Shown here in pieces: positions 16,459 through 24,233 of a stretch of DNA of 64,000 bases (positions within the stretch are counted from its first letter, which is position 1; the number at the start of each line of letters is the position of its first letter). The position numbers were made by a program, and so were the translations under genes. The notes under the pieces were generated by a model that did no database searches, was not told the origin of the DNA, and saw nothing but the letters and a program-made list of their open reading frames with translations. The DNA is from Chloroflexota bacterium (GTDB lineage: Bacteria > Chloroflexota > Anaerolineae > Aggregatilineales > Phototrophicaceae), in NCBI GenBank assembly GCA_016223085.1, contig JACRPS010000003.1:1403280-1467279 (forward strand), given 5' to 3'.

Positions 16459-17640
16459 CTACCTATTCCTCACAGCCAGATTTCCGCTATCAATCTGTCC
16501 CGCCTCGATCACCTGCCTAATCGCTTCCGCCAACTGGCGCGTGCCTGCCGGCGTCATGTGCACCGGGCTGTCGGTAAATTCGTCCGGCGCGACCGCGTCC
16601 CACACGTCCAGCAGCGGCCAGCCGTTCGCCTGCGCCTTGTCCTTCAACAGCACCCGGTAAGCATCGTAGGCCCAGCGCGGATACCAGAAGTTATAGCGTA
16701 AATCGCTGTTCTGGCCGCTGCTGATGTAAATCGGCTCGTTGACCAGCAGCACCGGCACGTCGCCCGCGCGCTGCATAAACGCATCAATCACGTCAAACGC
16801 CAGAAAATCTTCCGACAGGCCATCTTCCGGCTGCAAGCCCTGCCAGCTTTCGTCCGCGTCAAAATCGGACTGCCGCAGGTCGTAGTCGCGGGGGTAAAAC
16901 TGGTCAATGCCGGTCGCGCCCCAGGCCACGCCGTATAGCTGCAAGCGCAGCAGGTCCGCCAGGTCGCGCCGCCGCCCGACGATTGTCTTATCCAGCAACG
17001 ACGGCTCGACCAGACGTGGGTCATCCGGCGATAGATTCAGGTCATACGTCTGAATCAGCCGCCGCACCGTGCCGGCGTTATGCTGCACCAGCGGCGGATA
17101 AAGCTGCTGCCCGCGCGGGAACGATTGCAGCGTCACCGCCCACACGATCATATCCGGCTCAGAGCGCATGGCCGTGTCCAGCAGCATCAGGTCTTTCAGC
17201 AGCGCCATGACGGGGTGGCCCAGGTTGTAAAAGCGCATCCGGCGGCCATCCGGCGCGGTCAGGTTCAGCGCGTTCAACTGTGCCGACAGCGTTTCGTCCG
17301 GCTTCAGCAAAATCCCCCATATACTCGAATCGCCCATCACAAACACACGGTACTCGTCGGCGGCCTTCGGGCGGGCGACTTCGTGCGCGGCCAGCATGGC
17401 AGGCAGATTCATCAGGCTGAGGTTGTACGACTGGGCCGGGTTTTCGCCATACGGCAGCCGGACGCGCCCCGGAAACAGCACGTTATACAGCGACAGCCGC
17501 CCCAGCGCCGGCAGTGGGTCGAGCAGCGCGAACACCACATTGAGCACGACCAACAGCAGCGCCGCCTTTACGATCACCCGCAGCGCAAACCCGCGTGTGT
17601 ACGGCGCAGCAGGGTTTTCCAGCCAGGACCAGTTTGCCAT
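16459..17640 (-). CDS. Membrane-anchored SGNH-hydrolase-like protein (DltD/AlgX-like)
   Basis: 393 residues from the ATG at 17640, which has GAGG 6-7 nt upstream. One membrane anchor (about residues 20-41) precedes an extracytoplasmic SGNH-fold domain: block I YRVFVMGDSSIWGI (Gly103-Asp-Ser-Ser) and block V DSPVHMTPAGTRQLAE (Asp357, His361). The layout resembles the DltD/AlgX group that moves acyl groups on surface polymers. The next gene upstream on the same strand (17842-18948) also encodes an exported SGNH protein, so the two may act together on cell-surface glycans. Substrate unknown. Confidence 0.75.
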   Translation of the reverse strand: MANWSWLENPAAPYTRGFALRVIVKAALLLVVLNVVFALLDPLPALGRLSLYNVLFPGRVRLPYGENPAQSYNLSLMNLPAMLAAHEVARPKAADEYRVFVMGDSSIWGILLKPDETLSAQLNALNLTAPDGRRMRFYNLGHPVMALLKDLMLLDTAMRSEPDMIVWAVTLQSFPRGQQLYPPLVQHNAGTVRRLIQTYDLNLSPDDPRLVEPSLLDKTIVGRRRDLADLLRLQLYGVAWGATGIDQFYPRDYDLRQSDFDADESWQGLQPEDGLSEDFLAFDVIDAFMQRAGDVPVLLVNEPIYISSGQNSDLRYNFWYPRWAYDAYRVLLKDKAQANGWPLLDVWDAVAPDEFTDSPVHMTPAGTRQLAEAIRQVIEAGQIDSGNLAVRNR

Positions 17641-17657
17641 GTACAACCTCAAGCTCC

Positions 17658-17793
17658 GCCAGAGGCTAAAGCCATCTGGCTGCCACAAAAGCCAAGCGCA
17701 CTAAAGGCGCTTTTAGATCGTAAACATGAATCCTTCAGCCCCTTCAGTGGGCCTGGCACTTCGGCAGCCCTACCCTTCAGGGTATGGCGGCTG
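17658..17793. repeat. Cluster of four small hairpins with CTAAAG/CTGAAG cores
   Basis: Hairpins at 17658-17680 (GCCAGAGGCTAAAGCC...), 17694-17712 (AAGCGC-ACTAAAG-GCGCTT), 17738-17752 (GCCC-CTTCAGT-GGGC) and 17765-17793 (ACCC-TTCA-GGGT within a longer stem). Each loop carries CTAAAG or the complement of CTGAAG. They lie between the two SGNH genes. Confidence 0.55.
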
Positions 17794-17841
17794 GAACAGA
17801 ACATGCCCGCCTCGTGTCCTCGCAAATCATCCAATTCCTGT

Positions 17842-18948
17842 CTATCGCACCGCCTCCAGCAGCATTTTGAGCAGTTGCAGCGCCGTCAGGTTGCGCCATG
17901 TTGCGCCGTATTGCAGGTTGGCGGGCGTAAACGTCGCTGCGTCCATCAGGTTCGGCGGCAGTGACGGGTGCACGCCGTCGTAGGCAAGCCCGGCGTTCGG
18001 CAGATCGCGCAGTGCCAGCCAGTAGTTCCACAGCGGCACGCGGTACAGCGCCGCCACCTCCACGATGATGCGGTTGAACACGCGCACCCGGTCGGCGTAC
18101 TGCGGCTGCGGTGGAATGGTGCTGAGCACGGGCACGGTGCCGGCCCGCAGCGACATATCTACAATCTCCGAGAGCTGCTGCTGGTACTGTTCCGGCGTGG
18201 TGATGACCACGTCATTGGTGCCGATCATAATCAGCGCAAACGCCGGGCGCGCCGTGCGGTACTCACACGCCAGCGGCGACTCGCCGGGATAACAGCCGGG
18301 CGGCACGTCGCCCCGCCGCAGCAGATCGGCAGCGCGCCAGCCCACGCCCGCCGCCAGCGATTGGCGGCTGAAGGCGCTGTCCCGACCGCTGCCGAAGAAA
18401 TCCAGCACCGGCTGCAAATCGGTGTATGCGCCCAGGTGATAGCGGCCTTCACCGAGGGGATGCAGGAATGCCTGATTGACGGTGATGCTATCCCCAACCT
18501 TTGAGAAATAATTGGCGCGGCTGCCGAGAGTCTGCCCCAGGTTAAACACGTCGCGCACGAACGGCGTCACATTCCAGAACAGCGCGCCGTCCAGAACTGC
18601 ATCCGGCGTGACCGCTACCACCGGCAGCGCCAGCGGGTCGCCGGCGATTTTGAGCGCCGAGGCGGTCAGCCAGCCACCGCCGTTCGCCAGCGCGATCTGG
18701 AACCAGGTCGCGGTTACGTCGCGCCCGGTCAGCTTCACCGGCAGCGAGTCCACCCACAGCACAACCGGACTGCTGGGGTCAGGCAGCACGTACACCGGCT
18801 GCGCGCCGACGACCCAACTAAAGTCATCCTGGGCGAAAGCGACGCCGGCGAGGAGCAGACAGGCTATTACCAGAGCGCCCACCATTTTGGCTGGGTTTAG
18901 CCATCGGACCGTTTTACCCTGGAGCAGCACCGCTTTTTGCCCAATCAT
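17842..18948 (-). CDS. Exported SGNH/GDSL hydrolase-like protein
   Basis: 368 residues. A signal peptide, MVGALVIACLLLAGVAFA (residues 22-39), is followed by an SH3-like stretch (about 45-105) and an SGNH domain: block I KVGDSITVNQA (Asp153, Ser154), block III ALIMIGTNDVV (Asn245) and block V YDGVHPSLP (Asp324, His327). All catalytic residues are present, so it should be an active esterase, lipase or acetyl-esterase acting outside the membrane. No clear ribosome site is seen at 18948, and the start could be the ATG at 18885. It is upstream of a second SGNH gene. Confidence 0.8.
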   Translation of the reverse strand: MIGQKAVLLQGKTVRWLNPAKMVGALVIACLLLAGVAFAQDDFSWVVGAQPVYVLPDPSSPVVLWVDSLPVKLTGRDVTATWFQIALANGGGWLTASALKIAGDPLALPVVAVTPDAVLDGALFWNVTPFVRDVFNLGQTLGSRANYFSKVGDSITVNQAFLHPLGEGRYHLGAYTDLQPVLDFFGSGRDSAFSRQSLAAGVGWRAADLLRRGDVPPGCYPGESPLACEYRTARPAFALIMIGTNDVVITTPEQYQQQLSEIVDMSLRAGTVPVLSTIPPQPQYADRVRVFNRIIVEVAALYRVPLWNYWLALRDLPNAGLAYDGVHPSLPPNLMDAATFTPANLQYGATWRNLTALQLLKMLLEAVR

Positions 18949-18993
18949 TCTTTGGTAGTATCTACTGATGATGCCCTAACAGTAAAATCGCAA

Positions 18994-19016
18994 CAAAAAA
19001 GCGCCCGTCGGCGCTT
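18994..19016 (-). terminator. Rho-independent terminator of the tRNA
   Basis: On the minus strand: GCGCC-GACG-GGCGC followed by six T, starting a few bases after the tRNA 3' end. Confidence 0.8.
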
Positions 19017-19017
19017 G

Positions 19018-19093
19018 TGGGGCAGGTGGGATTCGAACCCACAACCTTACTGATTTTAAGTCAGTTGCCTCCTGCCAATTGGGCCACTGCCCC
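19018..19093 (-). tRNA. tRNA-Leu(UAA) with short variable arm
   Basis: 76 nt. Acceptor stem GGGGCAG / CTGCCCC, discriminator A, anticodon stem ACTGA / TCAGT with loop CTTAAAA (anticodon UAA), T arm GTGGG-TTCGAAT-CCCAC. The D arm (GCC/GGC with a 12-base loop containing GG) is of the class II type usual for leucine tRNAs, but the variable region is only about six bases (AAGGTT) instead of a long stem. CCA is not encoded. A terminator follows. Confidence 0.85.
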
Positions 19094-19178
19094 AACCATC
19101 AGTACGCCTAGTGTAGCAGGTTGCGCGGCCAGCGTCAATCGCATTTTGCGCCGCGCTCATCTACAATCATCAGCCATC

Positions 19179-19709
19179 ATGGCACGACTCCAACGGGCAT
19201 TATCCGAATCCTTTGTGCTGCGCTGGACGCTGGCGACGCTCCCCGGCTGGACCATCGGCCTGTACCTCGGCGCGTGGACGCTGCGTTCGCCCGCGATTTG
19301 CCTGAATGGCGCACTGGCGGCAGCCTGCATCGGTCTGGCGCAGTGGCTGGTGCTGCGGCGGGGTTATGATTTCTCCGGCAGATGGGTGCTGCTTACGACT
19401 GTTGGCGGCGCGCTGGGGCTGCTGCCGGCGTTTTTCTTCATTTTAACCATTATTTTTGGTGGCCTGGCAGTTTATGCCACCCTTGTGGGACTGACATTTG
19501 GCGCGGCAATGGGTGGGACGCAGTATCTCTGCCTGCGCCAGTATCCCCGCGCCGAGTGGTGGATTATCGCCAGCGGCCTGGGTGGCGGGCTGGGTGGGTT
19601 GTTGAGCGTGACAACGATCATCGGCGGGCTGCCGCTTGGCCTGCTGCTGGGCGGCATCGCCTATGGCTGGATCACCGGCAGGACGCTCCGGTGGCTGACG
19701 CAGCCGTAA
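19179..19709 (+). CDS. Small multi-pass membrane protein, unknown function
   Basis: 176 residues from the ATG at 19179; the frame runs further upstream through the tRNA on the other strand, which is not coding. About five hydrophobic segments are visible (PGWTIGLYLGAWTL, LAAACIGLAQWLVL, LLPAFFFILTIIFGGLAVYA, IIASGLGGGLGGLLSV, LPLGLLLGGIAYGWITG), rich in glycine. The order resembles small integral membrane proteins of Chloroflexota and cyanobacteria without assigned function. No ribosome site is obvious. It converges on the PyrD-like gene with only nine bases between them. Confidence 0.65.
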   Translation: MARLQRALSESFVLRWTLATLPGWTIGLYLGAWTLRSPAICLNGALAAACIGLAQWLVLRRGYDFSGRWVLLTTVGGALGLLPAFFFILTIIFGGLAVYATLVGLTFGAAMGGTQYLCLRQYPRAEWWIIASGLGGGLGGLLSVTTIIGGLPLGLLLGGIAYGWITGRTLRWLTQP

Positions 19710-19717
19710 ACGAGGCG

Positions 19718-20668
19718 CTACCGTTTATCACCCGCCGGCGGGATTTTCTTCTGTCCGGCAGCCTTGCGTTTGGCTTCTTCGCGGGCCTTTGTTTCCGTAA
19801 TGCCAATGCCAGGATGCCACTCGTCGCCCAGCGCCCCGGCCTGCCGGGTCAGCACCAGCCCGCCCAGGTCGCGGGCAATCCATTCCAGCAGCTTTGGGTC
19901 CACCCAGGTCACGCTATCCACCTGGACGGCGCGCGCGCCGGCTTCCAGGTAATCGCGCGCGTCCTGCTGGCTGTGAATGCCACCCGCGCCAATCACCGGC
20001 ACGTCCAGCCGGTTCGCCAGCAGGCCGACAACCCGCAGCGTGATCGGTTTGACCAGCGGCCCATACACCCGCCCGCTGACCAGCCGCCCGGTATTCGGGT
20101 CGCGCGCGGTGCCACGCGGTGGCGCAGCAATCACGACCGCGCCCGCGCCGGCGTCGTCCACGGCCCGCGCCAGCGTATACGCATCGTTGAGCGGCAGGCG
20201 CACCAGCAGCGGCTTTTCGGTATGGTTGGCTGCCGCTTTCACCACCTGCTCGGCTTCCTGCCAGGAGCAGTCATCGTTCAGACCGAGTTCAATGGCATCA
20301 ACAGCGTCCTCCTCGTCCAGCCGTTCCACGGCCCGCCGCACGTGGTCAACGGTAGTGCCAACCAGATGAAGGATGACCGGCATGGGCAGGCTGTCCCACA
20401 ACGCGCGGTACTGGTCGAGGGTGGCGCTCAAGCCCGGATTCGGCAGGCCGGTATGCACCAGGACGCCGGCATCCAGCGGCACAACCCGCGTGCCGGTGGC
20501 CGGCTGCCAGGGCTGGTACGTCACCGGACTGGTGACCAGCGCCCCCAGCTTTTCGAACTTCACCAGATTTTTATACTCGTCCCCAAAGCCGACCGTGCCC
20601 GCTGCCGGCATCACCGGCGAGTCCACGATCAGGCTGTTTTTGCCGGGGCGGGTGATTTCCGTCGCCAT
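19718..20668 (-). CDS. Dihydroorotate dehydrogenase-like FMN protein (class 1B-type fold)
   Basis: 316 residues with the PyrD TIM-barrel order: PVMPAAGTVGFGDEYKNLV at the start, KLGALVTSPVTYQPWQP, the loop AIELGLNDDCSW (Cys134 at the place of the catalytic base), VYGPLVKPITLRVVG and the FMN-phosphate site PVIGAGGIHSQQDARDYLEA. The usual SCPN loop sequence is replaced by DDCSW, and residues about 297-316 form a lysine-rich tail. The PyrK-like gene two positions upstream supports a class 1B-type flavin/iron-sulphur complex, but orotate formation is not assured. AAGGA precedes the ATG. Confidence 0.75.
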   Translation of the reverse strand: MATEITRPGKNSLIVDSPVMPAAGTVGFGDEYKNLVKFEKLGALVTSPVTYQPWQPATGTRVVPLDAGVLVHTGLPNPGLSATLDQYRALWDSLPMPVILHLVGTTVDHVRRAVERLDEEDAVDAIELGLNDDCSWQEAEQVVKAAANHTEKPLLVRLPLNDAYTLARAVDDAGAGAVVIAAPPRGTARDPNTGRLVSGRVYGPLVKPITLRVVGLLANRLDVPVIGAGGIHSQQDARDYLEAGARAVQVDSVTWVDPKLLEWIARDLGGLVLTRQAGALGDEWHPGIGITETKAREEAKRKAAGQKKIPPAGDKR

Positions 20669-20697
20669 TCGCGTTTCCTTCTACCCATCCGGTTGCA

Positions 20698-20747
20698 GTA
20701 GGGGCGTGCCGATGCGCGCCCAGGGCGATCACACAGGGTCGCCCTAC
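20698..20747. repeat. Two fused palindromic repeat units
   Basis: GTAGGGGCG ... CGCCCTAC spans two partial units (first ending GCGCGCCC, second GGGCGATC...GGTCGCCC) between the PIG-L and PyrD-like genes, inside the operon. Confidence 0.6.
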
Positions 20748-20760
20748 GGTAACATCTCGT

Positions 20761-21510
20761 TTACGGCTGCCACGCGCCTGCCGTGCGCAGCAGATCAGCA
20801 AAGGCGTCACGCGGGGGTTCGCCGCGTGGTTCCGGCCATGCCCGCCGCACCGACTCCACCGTTCGCAGCGCCTCGCGCACCGTCTGGAGCTGGCGGCGGC
20901 GTTTAAACAGCGCGTGCTGTGAAACGTGGCACTCCATTGCCTGCACTTTGGCTTCGGCCCAGGGGCGGATGTCGAGCGCCAGGTGCGCCGGTTCGCTGGC
21001 GTTCCATAGGCGGTCTTCGATCTGTGGCACCAGCGCCGCAACCGTGTACACCAGGGTACCGGGCAGCGCGCGGGGGATGGCGTACAGCACCGCCTGGTTC
21101 ACCAACTGGTGCGCCGGGTGGCCGTATTCACCGTCGCCGCCGTGTGTCAGCACCAGATCGGCGCGGCGCTGGCGGGCGATGTCCGCAAACTGCCCCGCCA
21201 GCGTGGTAAAGTCACACTCGAACGGGAACAGGGCTTCGTCGGGACCAATCGTTGGATCCACGTAATCCAGCACTGTCACTGTCGCGCCGAGCGCGCGGGC
21301 GGCGCAGCGCAGTTCCGCTTCCCGCGCCGTGCCCAGCAGTTCGCGCCGCAGCACCACTGGTGGTTCGCCCGCTTCGCCGCCTTCGCCCCGCGTGGCGCAG
21401 ACAATATGCACGGCGGCACCCTGCCGCGCCAACAGCGCGATCAGGCCGCCGGCCAGCACGGTTTCATCATCGGGATGGGCGAAAAAAGCAACGACTGACC
21501 GTAACGTCAT
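20761..21510 (-). CDS. PIG-L (LmbE-like) zinc deacetylase
   Basis: 249 residues. The zinc-binding AHPDDE (12-17) near the N-terminus and YGHPAHQLV (about 129-137) give the Asp-His-His set of the PIG-L/LmbE fold, used by N-acetylglucosamine-conjugate deacetylases such as MshB and BshB. The start codon overlaps the stop of the PyrK-like gene (ATGA), so translation is coupled. The substrate is unknown; BshB/MshB-like thiol biosynthesis is possible, but no partner genes are visible here. Confidence 0.9.
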   Translation of the reverse strand: MTLRSVVAFFAHPDDETVLAGGLIALLARQGAAVHIVCATRGEGGEAGEPPVVLRRELLGTAREAELRCAARALGATVTVLDYVDPTIGPDEALFPFECDFTTLAGQFADIARQRRADLVLTHGGDGEYGHPAHQLVNQAVLYAIPRALPGTLVYTVAALVPQIEDRLWNASEPAHLALDIRPWAEAKVQAMECHVSQHALFKRRRQLQTVREALRTVESVRRAWPEPRGEPPRDAFADLLRTAGAWQP

Positions 21511-22247
21511 GAGAAGCGTACCTGTGTTAAATCCACCGCCGGACCCTGCGTGCAGGCCAACGTGGTTTCACCACCGCGCAGAGGCAGCAAACATGCCTGG
21601 CACGCGCCAACGCCGCAGGGTTGTACCGGCTGGAAAATGCCAAACAGATAGGATTTGGGGATTTCCGCCCGCAGTTCGCCGAACAGGGACCAGATGCGCC
21701 CGAAGCGTCCCAGTTCATCGTCCGGCCTGACGACCACAAACACCTGATCGGCCCAGCCGACCGTCATAACGCGGTTCGGCCAGCCCAGCGTTGCGTCGGC
21801 ATGCTGCACTTCGATCTCCGGTGGCAAATGCTGGGTGGGATAGAGCGCGGCCTGGCCGGCCAGCACCAGCGTCACGCTGATCTGGTTGCTCAACAGCCAG
21901 CTCATGGACATCACCAGCGGCGTGGGCGTGGTATCGTCGGCCAGCAGCAGCACGTTGCGCAGCGTGCGCCGGTAGCGGTACGGCTGCCCGACCGGGCCAA
22001 GCAGGCTGACGCTCTGGCCGGGTTCATAACGCAGGCTGCCGGGGCGCTCGACGATCAGACGGTTGGGCGCGGCATCTACCGGCCACCACTGCTCGCGCAG
22101 GTACGGGTCCCAGCGATCAGCCAGCCGCGCCAGCACCGTCTGGCCCGGCTTGATGTCGTTCAGGTAGTCTTCGGTCGCCAGGTGCAGCCGCTGGTAATGT
22201 TCGTTCAGGCGGGTAACCCGCTCGATGATCGCTTTTGTTTCTCGCAT
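21507..22247 (-). CDS. PyrK-like FAD / [2Fe-2S] electron-transfer subunit
   Basis: 246 residues from the ATG at 22247; a GTG at 22295 lies inside a palindromic repeat and is rejected. The N-terminal half has a ferredoxin-reductase-type beta-barrel (GSLRYEPGQSVSLLGPVG). The C-terminus carries four cysteines, CGVGACQAC ... ACTQGP (Cys211, 216, 219, 232), the [2Fe-2S] site pattern of PyrK, the electron-transfer subunit of dihydroorotate dehydrogenase B. The NAD-binding middle is diverged. First gene of an operon with PIG-L and a PyrD-like gene. AAGG lies close to the ATG. Confidence 0.8.
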   Translation of the reverse strand: MRETKAIIERVTRLNEHYQRLHLATEDYLNDIKPGQTVLARLADRWDPYLREQWWPVDAAPNRLIVERPGSLRYEPGQSVSLLGPVGQPYRYRRTLRNVLLLADDTTPTPLVMSMSWLLSNQISVTLVLAGQAALYPTQHLPPEIEVQHADATLGWPNRVMTVGWADQVFVVVRPDDELGRFGRIWSLFGELRAEIPKSYLFGIFQPVQPCGVGACQACLLPLRGGETTLACTQGPAVDLTQVRFS

Positions 22248-22283
22248 AGCCTTCGTGCAGAACCAATCCTCAACAAGTACTGT

Positions 22284-22307
22284 GTAGGGGCGCACCGCCG
22301 TGTGCCC
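22284..22307. repeat. Palindromic intergenic repeat
   Basis: GTAGGGGCGCACCGCCGTGTGCCC in the divergent region upstream of the PyrK-like gene. Confidence 0.7.
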
Positions 22308-22492
22308 ACCAGATACCTAACCATTGTACACCGCGTGCCTGACCATGCCAGTCGCTTTCCTATCCATCAGGCTGAGGCGTATATGAGTGAAACTTGCCGA
22401 ACGTGGCACGATGCGGTTAGAGTCAGGGTCTACCGGATGATGCGGGGCAGCGTGCTATGGCCGCCCATAACGAAAAGCGGAGTATGGTGGTT

Positions 22493-24202
22493 ATGAACCG
22501 ATGGGCAATGTTGCTGCTGCTCGCGCTGCTGCTGGCGGCGCTGCCTGCCGCCGCGCAGGACACGGCGGTAGCGGCGGCGAATCTGGTGCCGGCGGACTTC
22601 GCCGGTTTTATCCGCCTGCAAACCAGCGATCCGGTGTTCACCCTGAACAGCCTTAACGCCACGCTGGCGCTGGCAAGTGAGCTTCAGCCGGCCCGCATCC
22701 AGATGACCGAGGCGCTCGACTTCGAAGCGTTTATCCCGTTTAACACCCTGTTTGATGTCGAAAACGTCTCATTTGTGGACAATGTGCTGCCCTGGCTAGG
22801 CGACGAGTTGGTGCTGGCCTACCGGCAGTTTGACGCCGCGCTGCAAACTACGCCGGACGACACGCTGCTGATCGTGCCATCGCGGGATATGTTTCAGACC
22901 GCCAGCCGTTTGCGTCCAGTGATCGAAGGCCAGGATTTGCTGGAACGCGCCACGTACCGCGACCTGACGCTGTACCAGGGCGACAAAACCACGATTGCGA
23001 TCACTCCGACGCTGGTACTGATCGGCGCGGACGCGCTGGTGCGGCAGGCGCTGGACGTGCAGGCCGGGGAAGCGGAAGCCTTAACCGGCACGAGGGTGTA
23101 CCAGGACATACAGGCGGCCAGCCCCGCCGATACGGCGCTGTTTGCCTACGCCAGCGGCAGCCGTTTGCCACAGGCGGTCGCGGGCATCATCAGCGGCAGC
23201 GCGCCGGCGCAGCCGCTGTTCCCGGCGCTGGGCGCGGCAATTAAAAACGTGCGCGGCACGCCGGGACTGGATACGCGGCTGCTGAACGGTGGTTTTGATG
23301 GCGTGGGTATCAGCCTGGGGTTTGTGCCGGAACAGCCGAAGTTTGCGGCAACGGTGGTGTTCCATTCAGCGGATTCGCTGGAACCCACCGCCGACCTGGA
23401 CCTGGCGCTGCTGGAATTTGTGCCGCGCACGGCGCTGCTGGTGCAGCGCGGCGGCAGCCTGACCGATTTCGGCCAGGCGCTGCTGGCGGCGCTGCCCCTG
23501 AGCAGCTTCAGCGGGCCAATGCTGGGCGGCCTGCCGTTTAACACAGTGGGTGGCACCAGCCCGCTGATTCCTCCACCCACTGCTGACGATGTGACGGCGG
23601 CGGTATCCAGCTTTTTCGACAGCCTCACAGCCGTTGCCGGCTTCAATTTACAGACTGATCTGCTGGACCGGCTGACGGGGGGTTACGTGCTGGCGCTGCT
23701 GCCGCGCCCGAACGACCCCCTGCCCGCGCTGCTCCTGCCATTTGACGCGCTGCTGGTGACGCCTGTGAACGCCGACGAGGCTGACACCCTCACGCAAAAT
23801 ATCAGCCGCCTGCTGCAACTCGCGTTTGGCGTGCAGCCGCTGCCTGCCAGCGCGGAACAACCTTCGTTGACGCGGTTGGGCAGCGGCACGGATACCGTGT
23901 TTGAAATGACTGTGCTGGACGGCCTGCTCGTTTTTGGCACGGGTAACGCGGTTGAACTGGCGTTAGGCGCGCGGCGGGGTGATAACCGCCTGATCGAGCA
24001 GGCCGCGTGGCAGGCCATAACTAAAGAGGAAGCGCCGGGGCTGTACCTGGACGCTTCGATCCTCTTTAACACCTTTTTCCCGGTCGCCGGCGGCAGTGTC
24101 CCCGGTCTGAACGAACGGATCCGCCTCGGCGTGTGGAGCGCGCGCCCCCAGCGCCACCTGTGGCAACTCCGGCTGGAGGCTACCCTGCCAACCGGCCAGT
24201 AG
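22493..24202 (+). CDS. Secreted DUF3352-like protein
   Basis: 569 residues from the ATG at 22493, with GGAG 10 nt upstream. The signal peptide MNRWAMLLLLALLLAALPAAA is followed by LVPADFAGFIRLQ, the opening typical of DUF3352-type exported proteins, and a long alternating alpha/beta body without cysteines. No catalytic motif is recognised; the role of the family is unknown. It is divergent from the PyrK-like operon and converges on the methyltransferase gene at 24234. Confidence 0.65.
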   Translation: MNRWAMLLLLALLLAALPAAAQDTAVAAANLVPADFAGFIRLQTSDPVFTLNSLNATLALASELQPARIQMTEALDFEAFIPFNTLFDVENVSFVDNVLPWLGDELVLAYRQFDAALQTTPDDTLLIVPSRDMFQTASRLRPVIEGQDLLERATYRDLTLYQGDKTTIAITPTLVLIGADALVRQALDVQAGEAEALTGTRVYQDIQAASPADTALFAYASGSRLPQAVAGIISGSAPAQPLFPALGAAIKNVRGTPGLDTRLLNGGFDGVGISLGFVPEQPKFAATVVFHSADSLEPTADLDLALLEFVPRTALLVQRGGSLTDFGQALLAALPLSSFSGPMLGGLPFNTVGGTSPLIPPPTADDVTAAVSSFFDSLTAVAGFNLQTDLLDRLTGGYVLALLPRPNDPLPALLLPFDALLVTPVNADEADTLTQNISRLLQLAFGVQPLPASAEQPSLTRLGSGTDTVFEMTVLDGLLVFGTGNAVELALGARRGDNRLIEQAAWQAITKEEAPGLYLDASILFNTFFPVAGGSVPGLNERIRLGVWSARPQRHLWQLRLEATLPTGQ

Positions 24203-24233
24203 GCGGCGCGGTCGGCTCACTCATCCCTCACCC

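Noticed and set aside
19018..19093. Stop-codon suppressor or selenocysteine tRNA
   Set aside because: The anticodon is UAA, which reads the leucine codon UUA; a suppressor of UAA would need UUA, and tRNA-Sec would need UCA and a long acceptor/variable arm.
19382..20701. Open frame of 439 codons on the plus strand
   Set aside because: Antisense to the PyrD-like gene.
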